A stretch of DNA of 64,000 nt from Acetobacter cibinongensis (GTDB lineage Bacteria > Pseudomonadota > Alphaproteobacteria > Acetobacterales > Acetobacteraceae): contig NZ_BAMV01000011.1 in assembly GCF_000963925.1 (NCBI RefSeq), forward strand, positions 186,001 through 250,000, in the 5' to 3' direction. A program made the position numbers and the translations under genes. Position 1 is the stretch's first letter. The number at the start of each line of letters is the position of its first letter. The notes under the pieces were generated by a model that worked only from the letters and a program-made list of their open reading frames with translations, was not told the DNA's origin and did not search any database. Below are positions 9,776-19,085 of this stretch, one piece after another.

Positions 9776-10885
9776 ATGATACACGAATACCTCCGTACGC
9801 TCGTTTCCTTCGCCTTTGTGCTGGGTGTTCTCGTGACAATTCACGAGCTTGGTCATTACCTTGCCGCCCGCTGGCGCGGTGTGCATGTGGAGGTCTTCTC
9901 GTTAGGGTTTGGTCCGGCCCTGTTCCGCTGGCACGACAGGAGCGGTACGGAATGGCGTATATGCCCCATCCCGCTTGGTGGCTATGTGCGCCCGCATGGG
10001 TTTGAAGACCCGGAAGATGCAACGCCAGAACAAAAAGCTACCTGGATTCCCGGCCGTACGTTCCATGACAAGCCCGTTGGTTCACGCGCTATCGTTATTC
10101 TGGCGGGGCCGGTCTTTAACTTCCTGCTCGCTATTCTGCTGTTTACTATCCTGTTCGTCTCTACGGGGCAGCCCAAAGTGCGTAATCAGGTGGCAGAGGT
10201 CGTTCCCAACGGTGCAGCCGCGACTGCGGGTGTACAGAAAGGCGACGAACTGCTGAGAATCGGTACGCACACCATCAAGGATGTGCCGGATATTCAGGCA
10301 ACCGTTACAAACCAACCTGGCGCGCAAACCACGCTGACGGTGCGCCGTAATGGTGCGGACGTTGATCTCCCCCTCACCATTGGCTCCGTCACGGATTCGA
10401 CCAGCGCTGCACCGCATGGGCAATTGGGTGTCTTGTTTGCAACAGAAATTGGTAAACCTCTGCCTCTTCATAAAGCGGTTGTGGCAGGCGTTGCCCAGAC
10501 CTGGACCGTTTCTGTCCAGACATTGCATGGTGTGTGGCAGATCATAACGGGCCAGCACACCGCCAAAGACCTTGGTGGGCCGCTCAAAATTGCACAGTTG
10601 TCGGGGCAGGTGGCGCAATATGGGTTCGCAAGCCTTCTGTCTTTCATGGCTTTGCTTTCTGTGAATCTGGGGCTAATAAATCTATTCCCGATACCGCTTC
10701 TTGATGGTGGGCGGCTGGTATTCTATGTCATAGAGGCAGTAAGAGGGCGTCCGGTTTCCAAGCGCGTACAGGAAGTTAGTTTTCAGGCTGGTTTTGCTGT
10801 TCTTGCTGGTCTTTTTCTGTTTTCCACGTTTAATGACCTTTCCAGCTTTGGGTTGTTTAAATGGGTTGCCTCTCTTGTAAGCTGA
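9776..10885 (+). CDS. rseP: Site-2 zinc metalloprotease, RseP/MmpA family
   Basis: At 369 aa it is an inner-membrane intramembrane protease of family M50. The zinc-binding HELGH is at residues 23-27 inside the first membrane segment, one PDZ domain lies near residues 120-200, and the third zinc ligand is in FPIPLLDGG within the C-terminal membrane region. The family cleaves anti-sigma factors or signal-peptide remnants. The position between dxr and bamA is conserved in proteobacteria. Confidence 0.94.
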   Translation: MIHEYLRTLVSFAFVLGVLVTIHELGHYLAARWRGVHVEVFSLGFGPALFRWHDRSGTEWRICPIPLGGYVRPHGFEDPEDATPEQKATWIPGRTFHDKPVGSRAIVILAGPVFNFLLAILLFTILFVSTGQPKVRNQVAEVVPNGAAATAGVQKGDELLRIGTHTIKDVPDIQATVTNQPGAQTTLTVRRNGADVDLPLTIGSVTDSTSAAPHGQLGVLFATEIGKPLPLHKAVVAGVAQTWTVSVQTLHGVWQIITGQHTAKDLGGPLKIAQLSGQVAQYGFASLLSFMALLSVNLGLINLFPIPLLDGGRLVFYVIEAVRGRPVSKRVQEVSFQAGFAVLAGLFLFSTFNDLSSFGLFKWVASLVS

Positions 10886-11013
10886 GATTCGGCTAGCTCA
10901 GAACGGAAGAACTTGCGTGACAAGGGTTATATCGGATACGTCCGCTTGCGGGCGCAACACCAACGGGAGAAGTCTCCCGGCTACGGAACGACCCGGATGG
11001 AGGGTGGTAAATC

Positions 11014-13464
11014 TTGACGGGTAAGCGTTCAGCCCTTTTTGTATCCGCATGTGTGTTTCCTTTCCTGATTCAGGAAGGGCGTGCATCTGCGGCTACGGCA
11101 TCCCACTACAGCCGCGTTCAGCCTCCGGCGAGTGTCTCTGCTGTACGGCACGGCTCCTCCGCACGTTTGCAGAGTACCGAAGGTGCCTCCATTCGTCCTG
11201 GCTCGGTCATTGAGGATATTGAGGTCTCGGGGAATACCCGTATCGAGACCAATACAGTTCTCTCCTACATGGTCGTGCGCGCAGGGGACCCCTTTGCTCA
11301 AGACGATCTGGACCGCTCCCTGAAGACTTTGTACGCCACAGGTCTGTTCAAGGATGTCAGCCTGCGCCGTGAAGGCAACGTGCTGAAGGTGCGTCTGGTT
11401 GAAAACCCGATCGTCAATCGCATTGTGTTCGAGGGTAACCATGCGGCCAAGGATGAGGACCTGCGCAAGGTTATCTCTCTTCGCCCTCGTGCTGTGTTCT
11501 CTGCTGAAAACACAGCAGATGACCGGCAGAAAATTCTGGAAGTTTACGCGCAGAAGGCCCGTTATGCCGCTGTTGTAACGCCTCAGATTGTCAAGCTGGC
11601 CCATAACCGTGTGGATGTGGTGTTCCAGGTTGTAGAAGGGCCGCAAACCCTTATTCGCAAGATCGCGTTTGTCGGCAACAAAGCTTACGGCGAAAACCGG
11701 CTGGCTGGCGTTGTTTCCTCCAAGGAAACCGCTTGGTTCCGCTTTTTCTCGTCAGCGGACGAATATAACCCGGAGCGTTTGAAGTACGACGCAGAACTGC
11801 TGCGCCGCTTCTACCTCAATAACGGGTATGTTGATTTCCAGATCAAGAATGCTACGGGCGAACTGTCTCCAGACCGCAAGTCTTTTAACGTGACCTTCAC
11901 CATGGAAGAAGGAACACGGTACCGGCTGGGTAAAGTGGACATTCGCTCCAGCCTGCGCCATGTGCCAGCTAAATCCTTGCGTAAATATATCGAGCTGTTT
12001 GCGCACCAGTGGTACGATGGCAAGGCCGTGCAGGATAACGCGACAGACATGGAAGAGCTGTTGCAGTCCCAAGGTCACCCCTTTGCAATGGTTCGTCCAG
12101 AAATTGCCCGTAACCCTGAAAAGGGTGTGGTCAATCTGCTGTTTGACGTAAGCGAAGGCCCTCGCAGGTACATTGAGCGCATTGATGTGAACGGGAACAC
12201 CGTTACGCAGGATGACGTCATCCGCCGTCAGTTGCCGTTTGCCGAAAGCGACCCGTACACCCCAAGCTACAAAAAATACGCGAAGGCCGCTCTGCAGGAT
12301 CTGGGTTTCTTCAAAACGGTTTCCATTGACGAAACACCGGGCTCCGCGCAGGACCGCACCAACGTGGCGGTGAGCGTCGTTGAAAAGCCTACGGGTGAAT
12401 TCTCGCTTGGTGGCGGGTATTCAACAGACGTCGGGGTGATCGGCAACGTGGGGCTGAAGCAGCATAACCTGCTGGGTACCGGGGTTGACGCAGGTCTGTC
12501 CGGCACCATGTCCCAGTGGCAGAAGCAGGTTGACTTCTCTGTAACCGACCCGGCTTTCCTTGGTCGTAACCTTGTGGCTGGTCTGGACCTGTTCGGTATC
12601 CAGAACAAGTACATGACGTACCAGAACTACTCTGAAAGCCGGTATGGTCTCACCCTTCGTATGGGGTATGCCTATAACCGCTTCCTGTCACAGTCCTGGA
12701 ACTACACTCTGACACGTCGTGGCGTGGGAAGTGTCTGGGATGGCTCATCAATTTACGTGATTGATCAGAAAGGCCACTCCACACTCTCCCAGTTGGGCAC
12801 AACCCTCGTGTATGACACCCGGGATAACCACATGAACCCGCATAGTGGGTATATGGTGTCTCTGGGCGGTGACTTCGCGGGTATTGGCGGTAATGAACGC
12901 TACCTGCGTGGCAAGGTGAATGCCGCCTATTACATTCCGCTGGATGACCTGACGAATAGCCACGAATGGACGGTCGCGTTCCGTGCCGGGTTTGGGTATA
13001 TGACCGACTGGGGCGGTGGGCGTCACGATATCATCGATAACTTCTATCTTGGTGGTAACAACCTTCGCGGCTTCCTTGACGGGGGTGCCGGCCCACGAAG
13101 TGTAGGCGGCGGCGCGCATCCGGGTGAGGATCTGTTGGGTGGTCGTACAATGTATACGGCGTCCGCTCAGTTGAACTTCCCCATTCCGTTCCTGTCCGAT
13201 ATGGGTGTTAAAGGGCGTGCGTTTGTGGATACAGGTAGCCTTGCAGGTCTGCGTGTACGCCGGAACCTGACCAACCCTGTAACCGACCAGCCGGACTACA
13301 CACGCGTCAGTGGTAACTCCATCTCTCCGCGTGTCAGTGCCGGTGCGGGCTTCTCCTGGAAAAGCCCGTTCGGCCTGCTGAATATTGATCTTGGTGTGCC
13401 AGTTCTGCGTAGCCATAACGACCGCACACAGCTTCTTCGTTTTGGCTTCGGCCAGCAATTCTGA
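11014..13464 (+). CDS. bamA: Outer membrane protein assembly factor BamA
   Basis: At 816 aa it has a probable short signal peptide, five POTRA domains (roughly residues 60-430) and a C-terminal 16-strand beta-barrel ending in FGFGQQF with the terminal aromatic typical of outer membrane proteins. It inserts beta-barrels into the outer membrane. The start appears to be TTG at 11014, preceded by GGAGGG (10999-11004) with nine-base spacing. The upstream ATG at 10997 runs into a stop after six codons. A stem (CGGGAG/CTCCCG, 10964-10979) lies in the leader. Confidence 0.94.
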   Translation: MTGKRSALFVSACVFPFLIQEGRASAATASHYSRVQPPASVSAVRHGSSARLQSTEGASIRPGSVIEDIEVSGNTRIETNTVLSYMVVRAGDPFAQDDLDRSLKTLYATGLFKDVSLRREGNVLKVRLVENPIVNRIVFEGNHAAKDEDLRKVISLRPRAVFSAENTADDRQKILEVYAQKARYAAVVTPQIVKLAHNRVDVVFQVVEGPQTLIRKIAFVGNKAYGENRLAGVVSSKETAWFRFFSSADEYNPERLKYDAELLRRFYLNNGYVDFQIKNATGELSPDRKSFNVTFTMEEGTRYRLGKVDIRSSLRHVPAKSLRKYIELFAHQWYDGKAVQDNATDMEELLQSQGHPFAMVRPEIARNPEKGVVNLLFDVSEGPRRYIERIDVNGNTVTQDDVIRRQLPFAESDPYTPSYKKYAKAALQDLGFFKTVSIDETPGSAQDRTNVAVSVVEKPTGEFSLGGGYSTDVGVIGNVGLKQHNLLGTGVDAGLSGTMSQWQKQVDFSVTDPAFLGRNLVAGLDLFGIQNKYMTYQNYSESRYGLTLRMGYAYNRFLSQSWNYTLTRRGVGSVWDGSSIYVIDQKGHSTLSQLGTTLVYDTRDNHMNPHSGYMVSLGGDFAGIGGNERYLRGKVNAAYYIPLDDLTNSHEWTVAFRAGFGYMTDWGGGRHDIIDNFYLGGNNLRGFLDGGAGPRSVGGGAHPGEDLLGGRTMYTASAQLNFPIPFLSDMGVKGRAFVDTGSLAGLRVRRNLTNPVTDQPDYTRVSGNSISPRVSAGAGFSWKSPFGLLNIDLGVPVLRSHNDRTQLLRFGFGQQF

Positions 13465-13471
13465 GGTAATG

Positions 13472-14362
13472 ATGCCCTATTCATACAGAAAAGCCCTTTT
13501 CGGAGCGGCTCTCCTGTCATTTTCCGTTGCACTTGCGTCTGTTGCAAAAGCTCAGAACGCAGGTGGCGGCTGGTTCGTGCCCAAGGCGTCTCAACCCTCA
13601 GCGCCGCCAGTTGCGCATGCACCGCAGCGCCACGTTGCAGCCTCAGCGCCTGTCGCTATGCCTGGCCCCGCGGCTGAAGGTGGTGAATCTGATCAGAACC
13701 CACCCGTTCTGCCGCTGCCCCCCATTCCCAATGCACCGGAAATGCCTAAAGGCGCAGCTCCTCCGCCCACAGTTATGGGTGTTATCAGTGTTTCTGGCGT
13801 CATGAGCCAGTCTTCCGCAGGTATGCAGGTTGAGCGTATTCTGGGTGCACGGCGTGATGCTCTGGCGCAGGATCTTCAGAAAGAGCAGGCTGGCTGGCGT
13901 GATGAGCAGCAGAAGCTGCAGGCACAAGCCAAGTCCATGACGTCTGACCAGATCCAGACGCGTGAACGCAGCTTGCAGACGCGCGTCATGAAGGCACAGC
14001 AGAGCTTCCGTAACCGCAACCGTATTATTCAGGAAGCGGCTCAGGTTTCTCTGGGCCAGATTGAACGTGAGCTGGTACAGGTCATTCAGAAAGTTGCCGC
14101 AGCCCATGGCATGAATCTGGTGCTGCACAGTGAACAGGTGGCCCTGCACGTTGATGGGCAGGATATCACTAACGAAGTGGCAAAGCAGCTGAACGCCATT
14201 TTGCCAGCAGTTTTTATTCCTGAAGCCAATGTGGACCCGGAAGAGCTGGCAAAAACAGGTAAAATGCCCACCACGGCTGATGCAGGCCAGCAAGGTCCTG
14301 CAACAGGTCCGGCTCCGGCTGTGGCACCCGCACCGGCACCTGCTGCTGGCCCGAAAAAATAA
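13472..14362 (+). CDS. skp: Periplasmic chaperone, OmpH/Skp family
   Basis: The frame opens upstream inside bamA, but the start is best at ATG 13472 (or 13469), where GAGG is correctly spaced and an N-terminal signal peptide begins (MPYSYRKALFGAALLSF, cleavage near AKA). This gives about 296 aa. After a proline-rich linker, a helical region (about residues 130-200) rich in Q, K and R resembles Skp tentacles. The C-terminus is an A/P-rich low-complexity tail. Skp-like proteins carry unfolded outer membrane proteins to BamA, which fits the position directly after bamA. It is longer than the E. coli protein (161 aa) because of the linker and tail. Confidence 0.85.
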   Translation: MPYSYRKALFGAALLSFSVALASVAKAQNAGGGWFVPKASQPSAPPVAHAPQRHVAASAPVAMPGPAAEGGESDQNPPVLPLPPIPNAPEMPKGAAPPPTVMGVISVSGVMSQSSAGMQVERILGARRDALAQDLQKEQAGWRDEQQKLQAQAKSMTSDQIQTRERSLQTRVMKAQQSFRNRNRIIQEAAQVSLGQIERELVQVIQKVAAAHGMNLVLHSEQVALHVDGQDITNEVAKQLNAILPAVFIPEANVDPEELAKTGKMPTTADAGQQGPATGPAPAVAPAPAPAAGPKK

Positions 14363-14364
14363 GC

Positions 14365-15447
14365 ATGACGGCGCAGCAGACATCGCTTTCCGGTACGGCT
14401 GACCCACGTTTCTTTACCCGGTCTGGCCCGTTTGATGCGCAGGCTCTGGCAGATGCTGCCGGAGCCACGTTAGTTCAGCCAAAAAATGCAGGGGTACTTC
14501 CAGCGTTTACTGGAATTGCCCCTCTGCAGAATGCTGGCCCGAATGACGTCAGCTTTCTGGATAACCGTCGCTACGCACATTTGCTCGAAAAAACGCAGGC
14601 CGGACTGATTATTATTGCCCCGGCATTTGCAGACAAAGTGCCAGCACACTCTGCGGCTCTCGTTTCATCTGCGCCGTATCTGGCGTGGTCACGTGTGGCT
14701 CGGCTTTTCCACCCTAAAGATCCAGCCGCTCCGGGTATTCATCCAACAGCTTATGTGGATGCCACGGCGCAGGTTGATTCCTCATGTGAAATCGGACCAT
14801 TTGTTGTGGTTGGACCACATGCTGAAATAGGGCCACGCTGTATTATCGGGTCTCACGCGGTCATAGGGCAGGGTGTCCAGTTGGCAGCAGACTGCCGCAT
14901 TGGCAGTCATGTCACGCTCTCTCACGCTGTGATTGGCGAGCGCGTCATTATTCTTCCCGGTGCGCGCATTGGGCAGGATGGCTTTGGGTTTGCCGTTGGC
15001 CCGCAAGGGTTTGAAACCGTGCCACAGCTTGGTCGTGTTGTGCTTGAGCACGATGTGGAAATTGGTGCCAACACCACAATTGATCGTGGCTCTGTAACAG
15101 ATACGGTTATTGGTGCTGGTTCGCGGCTCGATAATCTGGTGCAGATTGGTCACAACGCCAAGCTTGGCCGGTGTTGCATTGTGGTTTCTCAAGCCGGTAT
15201 TTCCGGCTCTACCGTGCTGGAAGACTTCGTAACCGTTGCTGCTCAGGCTGGGTTGATCGGCCACATCCGCATTGGCGCAAAAGCGCGGATTGGCGCCCAG
15301 TGCGGTGTGATGTCAGATGTCGAAGGCGGCGCTGACGTGATTGGTAGCCCGGCCATGCCGTTCCGCGAATTTTTCCGAAATGTTGCGGTATTGCGTAAAT
15401 TGGCTAAAAAAGCGTCCGGACCGGCAGAAGACGGTTCGGGTAAGTAA
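14365..15447 (+). CDS. lpxD: UDP-3-O-(3-hydroxyacyl)glucosamine N-acyltransferase
   Basis: At 360 aa it has an N-terminal uridine-binding domain followed by a left-handed beta-helix of hexapeptide repeats (about residues 120-320). It adds the second acyl chain in lipid A synthesis. The catalytic-region motif QIGHNAKLG and the preceding NTTIDRGSVTDTVIG repeat are characteristic. It starts two bases after the skp stop, so it is in the same unit. Confidence 0.96.
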   Translation: MTAQQTSLSGTADPRFFTRSGPFDAQALADAAGATLVQPKNAGVLPAFTGIAPLQNAGPNDVSFLDNRRYAHLLEKTQAGLIIIAPAFADKVPAHSAALVSSAPYLAWSRVARLFHPKDPAAPGIHPTAYVDATAQVDSSCEIGPFVVVGPHAEIGPRCIIGSHAVIGQGVQLAADCRIGSHVTLSHAVIGERVIILPGARIGQDGFGFAVGPQGFETVPQLGRVVLEHDVEIGANTTIDRGSVTDTVIGAGSRLDNLVQIGHNAKLGRCCIVVSQAGISGSTVLEDFVTVAAQAGLIGHIRIGAKARIGAQCGVMSDVEGGADVIGSPAMPFREFFRNVAVLRKLAKKASGPAEDGSGK

Positions 15448-15493
15448 GTAAACAAACGCCGGTTATCCGGCCGAACAGGGTGGTCCAGGGGAC

Positions 15494-15970
15494 GTGGAGA
15501 CGAAACAAGAGTCGCAGCAGAGCGTGCAGACGATCGAGAAAATTGACGTCAACCGTATCATGCAAGCGATTCCGCACAGATATCCTTTTCTTCTTATCGA
15601 CAGAATGGTGGATATTGTTCTGGGGGAAGAGGCAACTGGTATCAAGAATGTTTCGGTCAACGAGCCGTTCTTTCAGGGGCACTTTCCCGAGCGCCCGGTG
15701 ATGCCCGGTGTATTGCTGATTGAAGCCATGGCGCAGACAGCAGCCACTCTTGTCGTGTTGACCTTAGGGGAAGCATTTGAGGGCAAGCTGGTCTACTTCA
15801 TGACAATCGAGGGTGCCAAATTCCGTCGTCCGGTTGAACCAGGCGATCAGGTGCGTATCCATGTCAAGAAAGAGCGCCACCGCTCCAATGTTTGGAAGTT
15901 TGGTGGTGTGGCCAAGGTTGATGGCGTGACAGTTGCCGAGGCAACCTTCAGCGCCATGATTATGGGCTGA
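15494..15970 (+). CDS. fabZ: 3-hydroxyacyl-[acyl-carrier-protein] dehydratase FabZ
   Basis: At 158 aa it has the hot-dog fold. Active-site blocks are IPHRYPFLLIDRM and GHFPERPVMPGVLLIEAMAQ, containing the catalytic His and Glu. It dehydrates 3-hydroxyacyl-ACP in fatty acid synthesis and competes with LpxA/LpxD for the same substrate, which explains its conserved place inside the lpx cluster. The start is GTG 15494. Confidence 0.95.
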   Translation: METKQESQQSVQTIEKIDVNRIMQAIPHRYPFLLIDRMVDIVLGEEATGIKNVSVNEPFFQGHFPERPVMPGVLLIEAMAQTAATLVVLTLGEAFEGKLVYFMTIEGAKFRRPVEPGDQVRIHVKKERHRSNVWKFGGVAKVDGVTVAEATFSAMIMG

Positions 15971-16105
15971 GAGTGGCCTTTTTCATCAGGCAGCCTACAA
16001 AAATAAAATCGAACTGCCCGGAAAACGCCAGCTTTCCGGGATACGATGACCTGTACCTTTCTTGCTCATGCAAGGAAGGGCAGTGCAAGCATAAGAGGAG
16101 CTGAG

Positions 16106-16963
16106 GTGGTGCACGCTGTAGAAGAAAGCAAGGCGGCAGTTGTTCATCCCACTGCCCTTGTCGCACCGGGAGCCCGGCTTGGTCGTGGGGTTGTTATTGG
16201 CCCGTGGTGCACGGTTGGCCCAGATGTCGTGATTGAAGACAATGTGGAACTGATTTCCCACGTTGTGATTGACGGTCACACTCGGCTGGGTCAGGGGTCG
16301 CGTTATTTTCCCTTCTGCACTGTTGGCATGGCCCCACAGGATCTGAAATATAAAGGTGAGCCAACCCGGTGTGAGGTTGGTGCCCGGACCGTTATTCGCG
16401 AGCATGTCACCATCCACCGTGGTACCGCCACGGGCAGCGGCGTGACGCATGTGGGTGACGATGTGCTTATTATGGCCAATGCCCATGTAGCGCATGACTG
16501 CTGGCTTGGAGACCGCGTTATTATCGTCAACAACGTGGTCATGGGTGGCCATGTGGTGATCGAGAACGATGCCCGCGTCATGGGGTCCGCTGCTATTCAC
16601 CAGTTTGTTCGTATTGGCCATGCCGCCCTTGTGGGGGGTGTTGCTGGTGTTGAAGCAGACGTTATCCCTTACGGCAGTGTGCTGGGCAACCGTGCGCGTC
16701 TGGTAGGGCTACACTGGATATGGCTGCGCCGTAATGGCGTGCAATCTTCTGAAATTCACCGTATGCGTAAGGCGTTTTTCACGCTTTATCCCAAAACGGA
16801 TGAAGAAGGTACATTCGCTACCCGGCTTGAAGCCGTTAAACGCGATTACAGCAATGACCCTCGCATTGCAGAAATTCTGGCGTTTATTGATGCGCCAAGC
16901 AGGCGTGGTCTGGTGCGTATTGCACGGGGTGATTACAGCGCGGCAGAAACCGAAGGCGCATGA
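16106..16963 (+). CDS. lpxA: UDP-N-acetylglucosamine O-acyltransferase
   Basis: It performs the first step of lipid A synthesis. The open frame extends to 16046, but the best start is GTG 16106 (or 16109), since AGAGGAG ends at 16100; this gives 285 aa. Hexapeptide-repeat helix and the catalytic block NAHVAHDCWLGD are present, as is IREHVTIHRGTA. A C-terminal helical domain follows. The end overlaps the lpxI start by four bases. Confidence 0.95.
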   Translation: MVHAVEESKAAVVHPTALVAPGARLGRGVVIGPWCTVGPDVVIEDNVELISHVVIDGHTRLGQGSRYFPFCTVGMAPQDLKYKGEPTRCEVGARTVIREHVTIHRGTATGSGVTHVGDDVLIMANAHVAHDCWLGDRVIIVNNVVMGGHVVIENDARVMGSAAIHQFVRIGHAALVGGVAGVEADVIPYGSVLGNRARLVGLHWIWLRRNGVQSSEIHRMRKAFFTLYPKTDEEGTFATRLEAVKRDYSNDPRIAEILAFIDAPSRRGLVRIARGDYSAAETEGA

Positions 16964-17802
16964 CATTTGCCATGGGAGCCGTTGGCATTTTGGCAGGGGG
17001 AGGGCCTCTTCCTGCTAAAGTGGCTGAGGCTGCCCACGCGCAGGGGCGCCCCGTTTTTATTCTGGGTTTTGACGGGTTTGCAGAGCCGGACGTTATTGGT
17101 CCATGGCCGCATGAAATGGTCAGGTTAGGCGCTGCCGGCCATATGCTCTCCCTGCTTAGGCAGCACGGCTGTACCGACCTGGTTCTAATAGGCCCTATCC
17201 GCAGGCCATCTCTCCGCAGTTTACGTCCTGATACAGAAGGTGCGCGTATTCTCACGCGCTTGGGTCGTGCTCTCTTTGCAGGGGATGACGGGCTACTGGC
17301 TGCTCTTGTTCGTATTTTGGCGCAAGAGGGGTTTACTGTTCGTGGAGCGCACGAATTTTTATCTCATGCAGTGGCACAGCCCGGTGTGCTGGGCACGGTT
17401 CAGCCGGACGCTCTGGCGCGTGCAGATATTCGACGCGGTATAGACGTTGTGCAGGCACTGGGCCGCATGGACATTGGGCAGGGATGTGTCGTGCAGAACG
17501 GCCTTGTTCTGGCAGTGGAAGCCATGGAAGGGACCGACCGTATGATAGCCCGCTCTGGTGAATGCCATCAGCCGGGAGAAGGTGGTGTGCTGGTCAAACT
17601 GCTTAAGCCAGGGCAGGAAAAGCGGGCGGATATGCCGACCATAGGCCCCGTAACCGTCCGGACCGCTCATGCTGCGGGTTTACGTGGCATTGCGTTTGAA
17701 GCAGCCCACACGCTTATGACTGATAAAGATGCCTGTATTCTGGAGGCAGACAAGGCTGGCATATTTTTGCTGGCAGTTGATCCAGACCAGTTTCAGCCCT
17801 GA
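16960..17802 (+). CDS. lpxI: UDP-2,3-diacylglucosamine pyrophosphatase LpxI
   Basis: At 280 aa it matches the LpxI (formerly DUF1009) family that replaces LpxH in alphaproteobacteria. It hydrolyses UDP-diacylglucosamine to lipid X and UMP. The opening VGILAGGGPLPAKVAEAA and the later GQGCVVQNGLVLAVEAMEGTD segment are recognisable. It overlaps lpxA. In many relatives lpxB follows directly; here the next gene is a glyoxalase and no lpxB occurs in this window. Confidence 0.92.
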   Translation: MTFAMGAVGILAGGGPLPAKVAEAAHAQGRPVFILGFDGFAEPDVIGPWPHEMVRLGAAGHMLSLLRQHGCTDLVLIGPIRRPSLRSLRPDTEGARILTRLGRALFAGDDGLLAALVRILAQEGFTVRGAHEFLSHAVAQPGVLGTVQPDALARADIRRGIDVVQALGRMDIGQGCVVQNGLVLAVEAMEGTDRMIARSGECHQPGEGGVLVKLLKPGQEKRADMPTIGPVTVRTAHAAGLRGIAFEAAHTLMTDKDACILEADKAGIFLLAVDPDQFQP

Positions 17803-17911
17803 CAGAATAAAAATGCAGGCAGGTTACAGGCGCTCACAGTGCGTCCATGCTTTTAACCGCTGAACTTCTCACGGGTTGAGACTTTAAGACTCTGCTTTAA
17901 AGGAGATAGCT

Positions 17912-18304
17912 ATGCCAAGTTACCTGCACACCATGGTGCGTGTTCGCAACCTTGAGAAAAGCATCGCATTTTATGCTTTACTGGGAATGCATGAACTCCG
18001 CCGCCGCGAGGTGCCAGAAGGGCAGTACACGTTGGTCTTTATAGGGTATGGAGATAATGCCTCCGGTCAGGCGGAAATTGAACTGACCTATAACTGGGGT
18101 CAGGACGACGGGTACGAAGTGGGCACAGGTTTTGGCCATTTTGCCGTTGGCGTGCCGGACGTGGCTGCCGCGGTGGAGGCTGTACGCGCAGGTGGCGGGA
18201 AGGTCACGCGTGAAGCAGGGCCGGTGAAATTCGGCACAAGCATTATTGCGTTTGTGGAAGACCCGGACGGCTATAAAATTGAACTCATCCAGCGCGCAGA
18301 CTGA
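17912..18304 (+). CDS. gloA: Lactoylglutathione lyase (glyoxalase I)
   Basis: At 130 aa it is a single-domain glyoxalase I, converting the methylglyoxal-glutathione hemithioacetal to lactoylglutathione. The four metal ligands of the family can be placed: H in LHTMVRV, E in AEIELTY, H in FGHFAVG and E in KIELIQ. AAAGGAG precedes the ATG at good spacing. It has a 109-base gap from lpxI, so it may have its own promoter, and it ends at a strong terminator. Confidence 0.94.
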   Translation: MPSYLHTMVRVRNLEKSIAFYALLGMHELRRREVPEGQYTLVFIGYGDNASGQAEIELTYNWGQDDGYEVGTGFGHFAVGVPDVAAAVEAVRAGGGKVTREAGPVKFGTSIIAFVEDPDGYKIELIQRAD

Positions 18305-18328
18305 CTGTTCCTGAGCTTATAAGTAAGA

Positions 18329-18362
18329 AACGCCCCCAGAGCTGCTTTGGGGGCGTTTTTTT
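18329..18362 (+). terminator. Rho-independent terminator after gloA
   Basis: A stem AACGCCCCC / GGGGGCGTT (18329-18337 with 18349-18357) is followed by a T run. The left flank is A-rich (AAGAA), so it may also work on the minus strand for the convergent gene at 18372-18770. Confidence 0.92.
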
Positions 18363-18371
18363 ATGACCCAA

Positions 18372-18770
18372 TCAACTGCCGGGGCGCTGTTTGAGGCGCT
18401 CAAGCAGGCGATTAAAGGATGCATTGATTGTTCCGGCCGCTTTCTGCACTAGCGGATCGGTACTGGCATCCAGTTGCTCGGCTGCCAACATGGCTGGGGA
18501 CAGAATGCCTTTAATATCATGTTTCAGTTTTGGGTCCGGGTCTTGCACGGTGACAGGCACCGTGGGTGCTACATCCTTCGACTCCGGTTGCAGAGAAGGC
18601 GGTATGTTGCGCAGTCTGCTACTCACCAGTGCTCCCACCACGGCAGCCAGCACAACAGGTAGCAGGCCAGCGGGGAAAGAAAGCCCCAATAGGCCAGAAA
18701 CCAGCGCCCCAAGGACAGGAAGGCTGAAGAGGGCGGCCAGTGAGAGTAAAGATGGGGAGGGCTGGTGCAT
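18372..18770 (-). CDS. Small membrane protein with histidine-kinase-like H-box
   Basis: A 132-aa protein of unknown function. Residues 8-50 form two hydrophobic segments (LAALFSLPVLGALVSG and LLPVVLAAVVGALVS). A linker leads to a cytoplasmic helical region, 80-126, that contains HDIKGILSPAMLAAEQL. This resembles the H-box of histidine kinase DHp domains (HD-x-R/K-x-x-L-x-P), followed by a second helix AAGTINASFNRLLERL where the second DHp helix would be. No ATP-binding domain follows. The resemblance is by eye; phosphotransfer is inference. It is a lone minus-strand gene between gloA and rpmH. Confidence 0.6.
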   Translation of the reverse strand: MHQPSPSLLSLAALFSLPVLGALVSGLLGLSFPAGLLPVVLAAVVGALVSSRLRNIPPSLQPESKDVAPTVPVTVQDPDPKLKHDIKGILSPAMLAAEQLDASTDPLVQKAAGTINASFNRLLERLKQRPGS

Positions 18771-18830
18771 GAAAAGACACTCTTTTTAGGGTTGGAGGCG
18801 AAAAGACCTGAAGAGACTCTGCCGTTATGA

Positions 18831-18859
18831 TTGACGTGCAGACATCTGAACAGTATAAG
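18831..18859 (+). promoter_or_regulatory. Sigma-70-type promoter of rpmH-rnpA
   Basis: TTGACG (18831-18836), 17-base spacer, TATAAG (18854-18859). A second perfect TATAAT at 18905-18910 lies closer to the gene but has no good -35 and would leave a leader of only about ten bases. Strong promoters are expected before rpmH. Confidence 0.65.
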
Positions 18860-18927
18860 CCGCCCCTGATCTGGGTAGGTGGTTTTGTGCTGCCTGCATG
18901 ACACTATAATGAAAAAGGAGTGCCGCA

Positions 18928-19062
18928 ATGAAGCGCACTTATCAACCGTCCCGGCTGGTCCGCAAGCGCCGCCATGGCTTCCGCGCTCGTATGGCAACCG
19001 TTGGTGGCCGCAAAGTCATTGCAAACCGTCGTTCAAAAGGCCGTAAGCGTCTCTCCGCTTAA
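18928..19062 (+). CDS. rpmH: 50S ribosomal protein L34
   Basis: A 44-aa very basic protein beginning [18 protein letters not shown] and ending SKGRKRLSA, which is diagnostic of bacterial L34. AAAAAGGAG precedes the ATG. It is followed by rnpA as in almost all bacteria. Confidence 0.98.
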   Translation: MKRTYQPSRLVRKRRHGFRARMATVGGRKVIANRRSKGRKRLSA

Positions 19063-19085
19063 GTCTTTACCGGTTATCCGGTACC

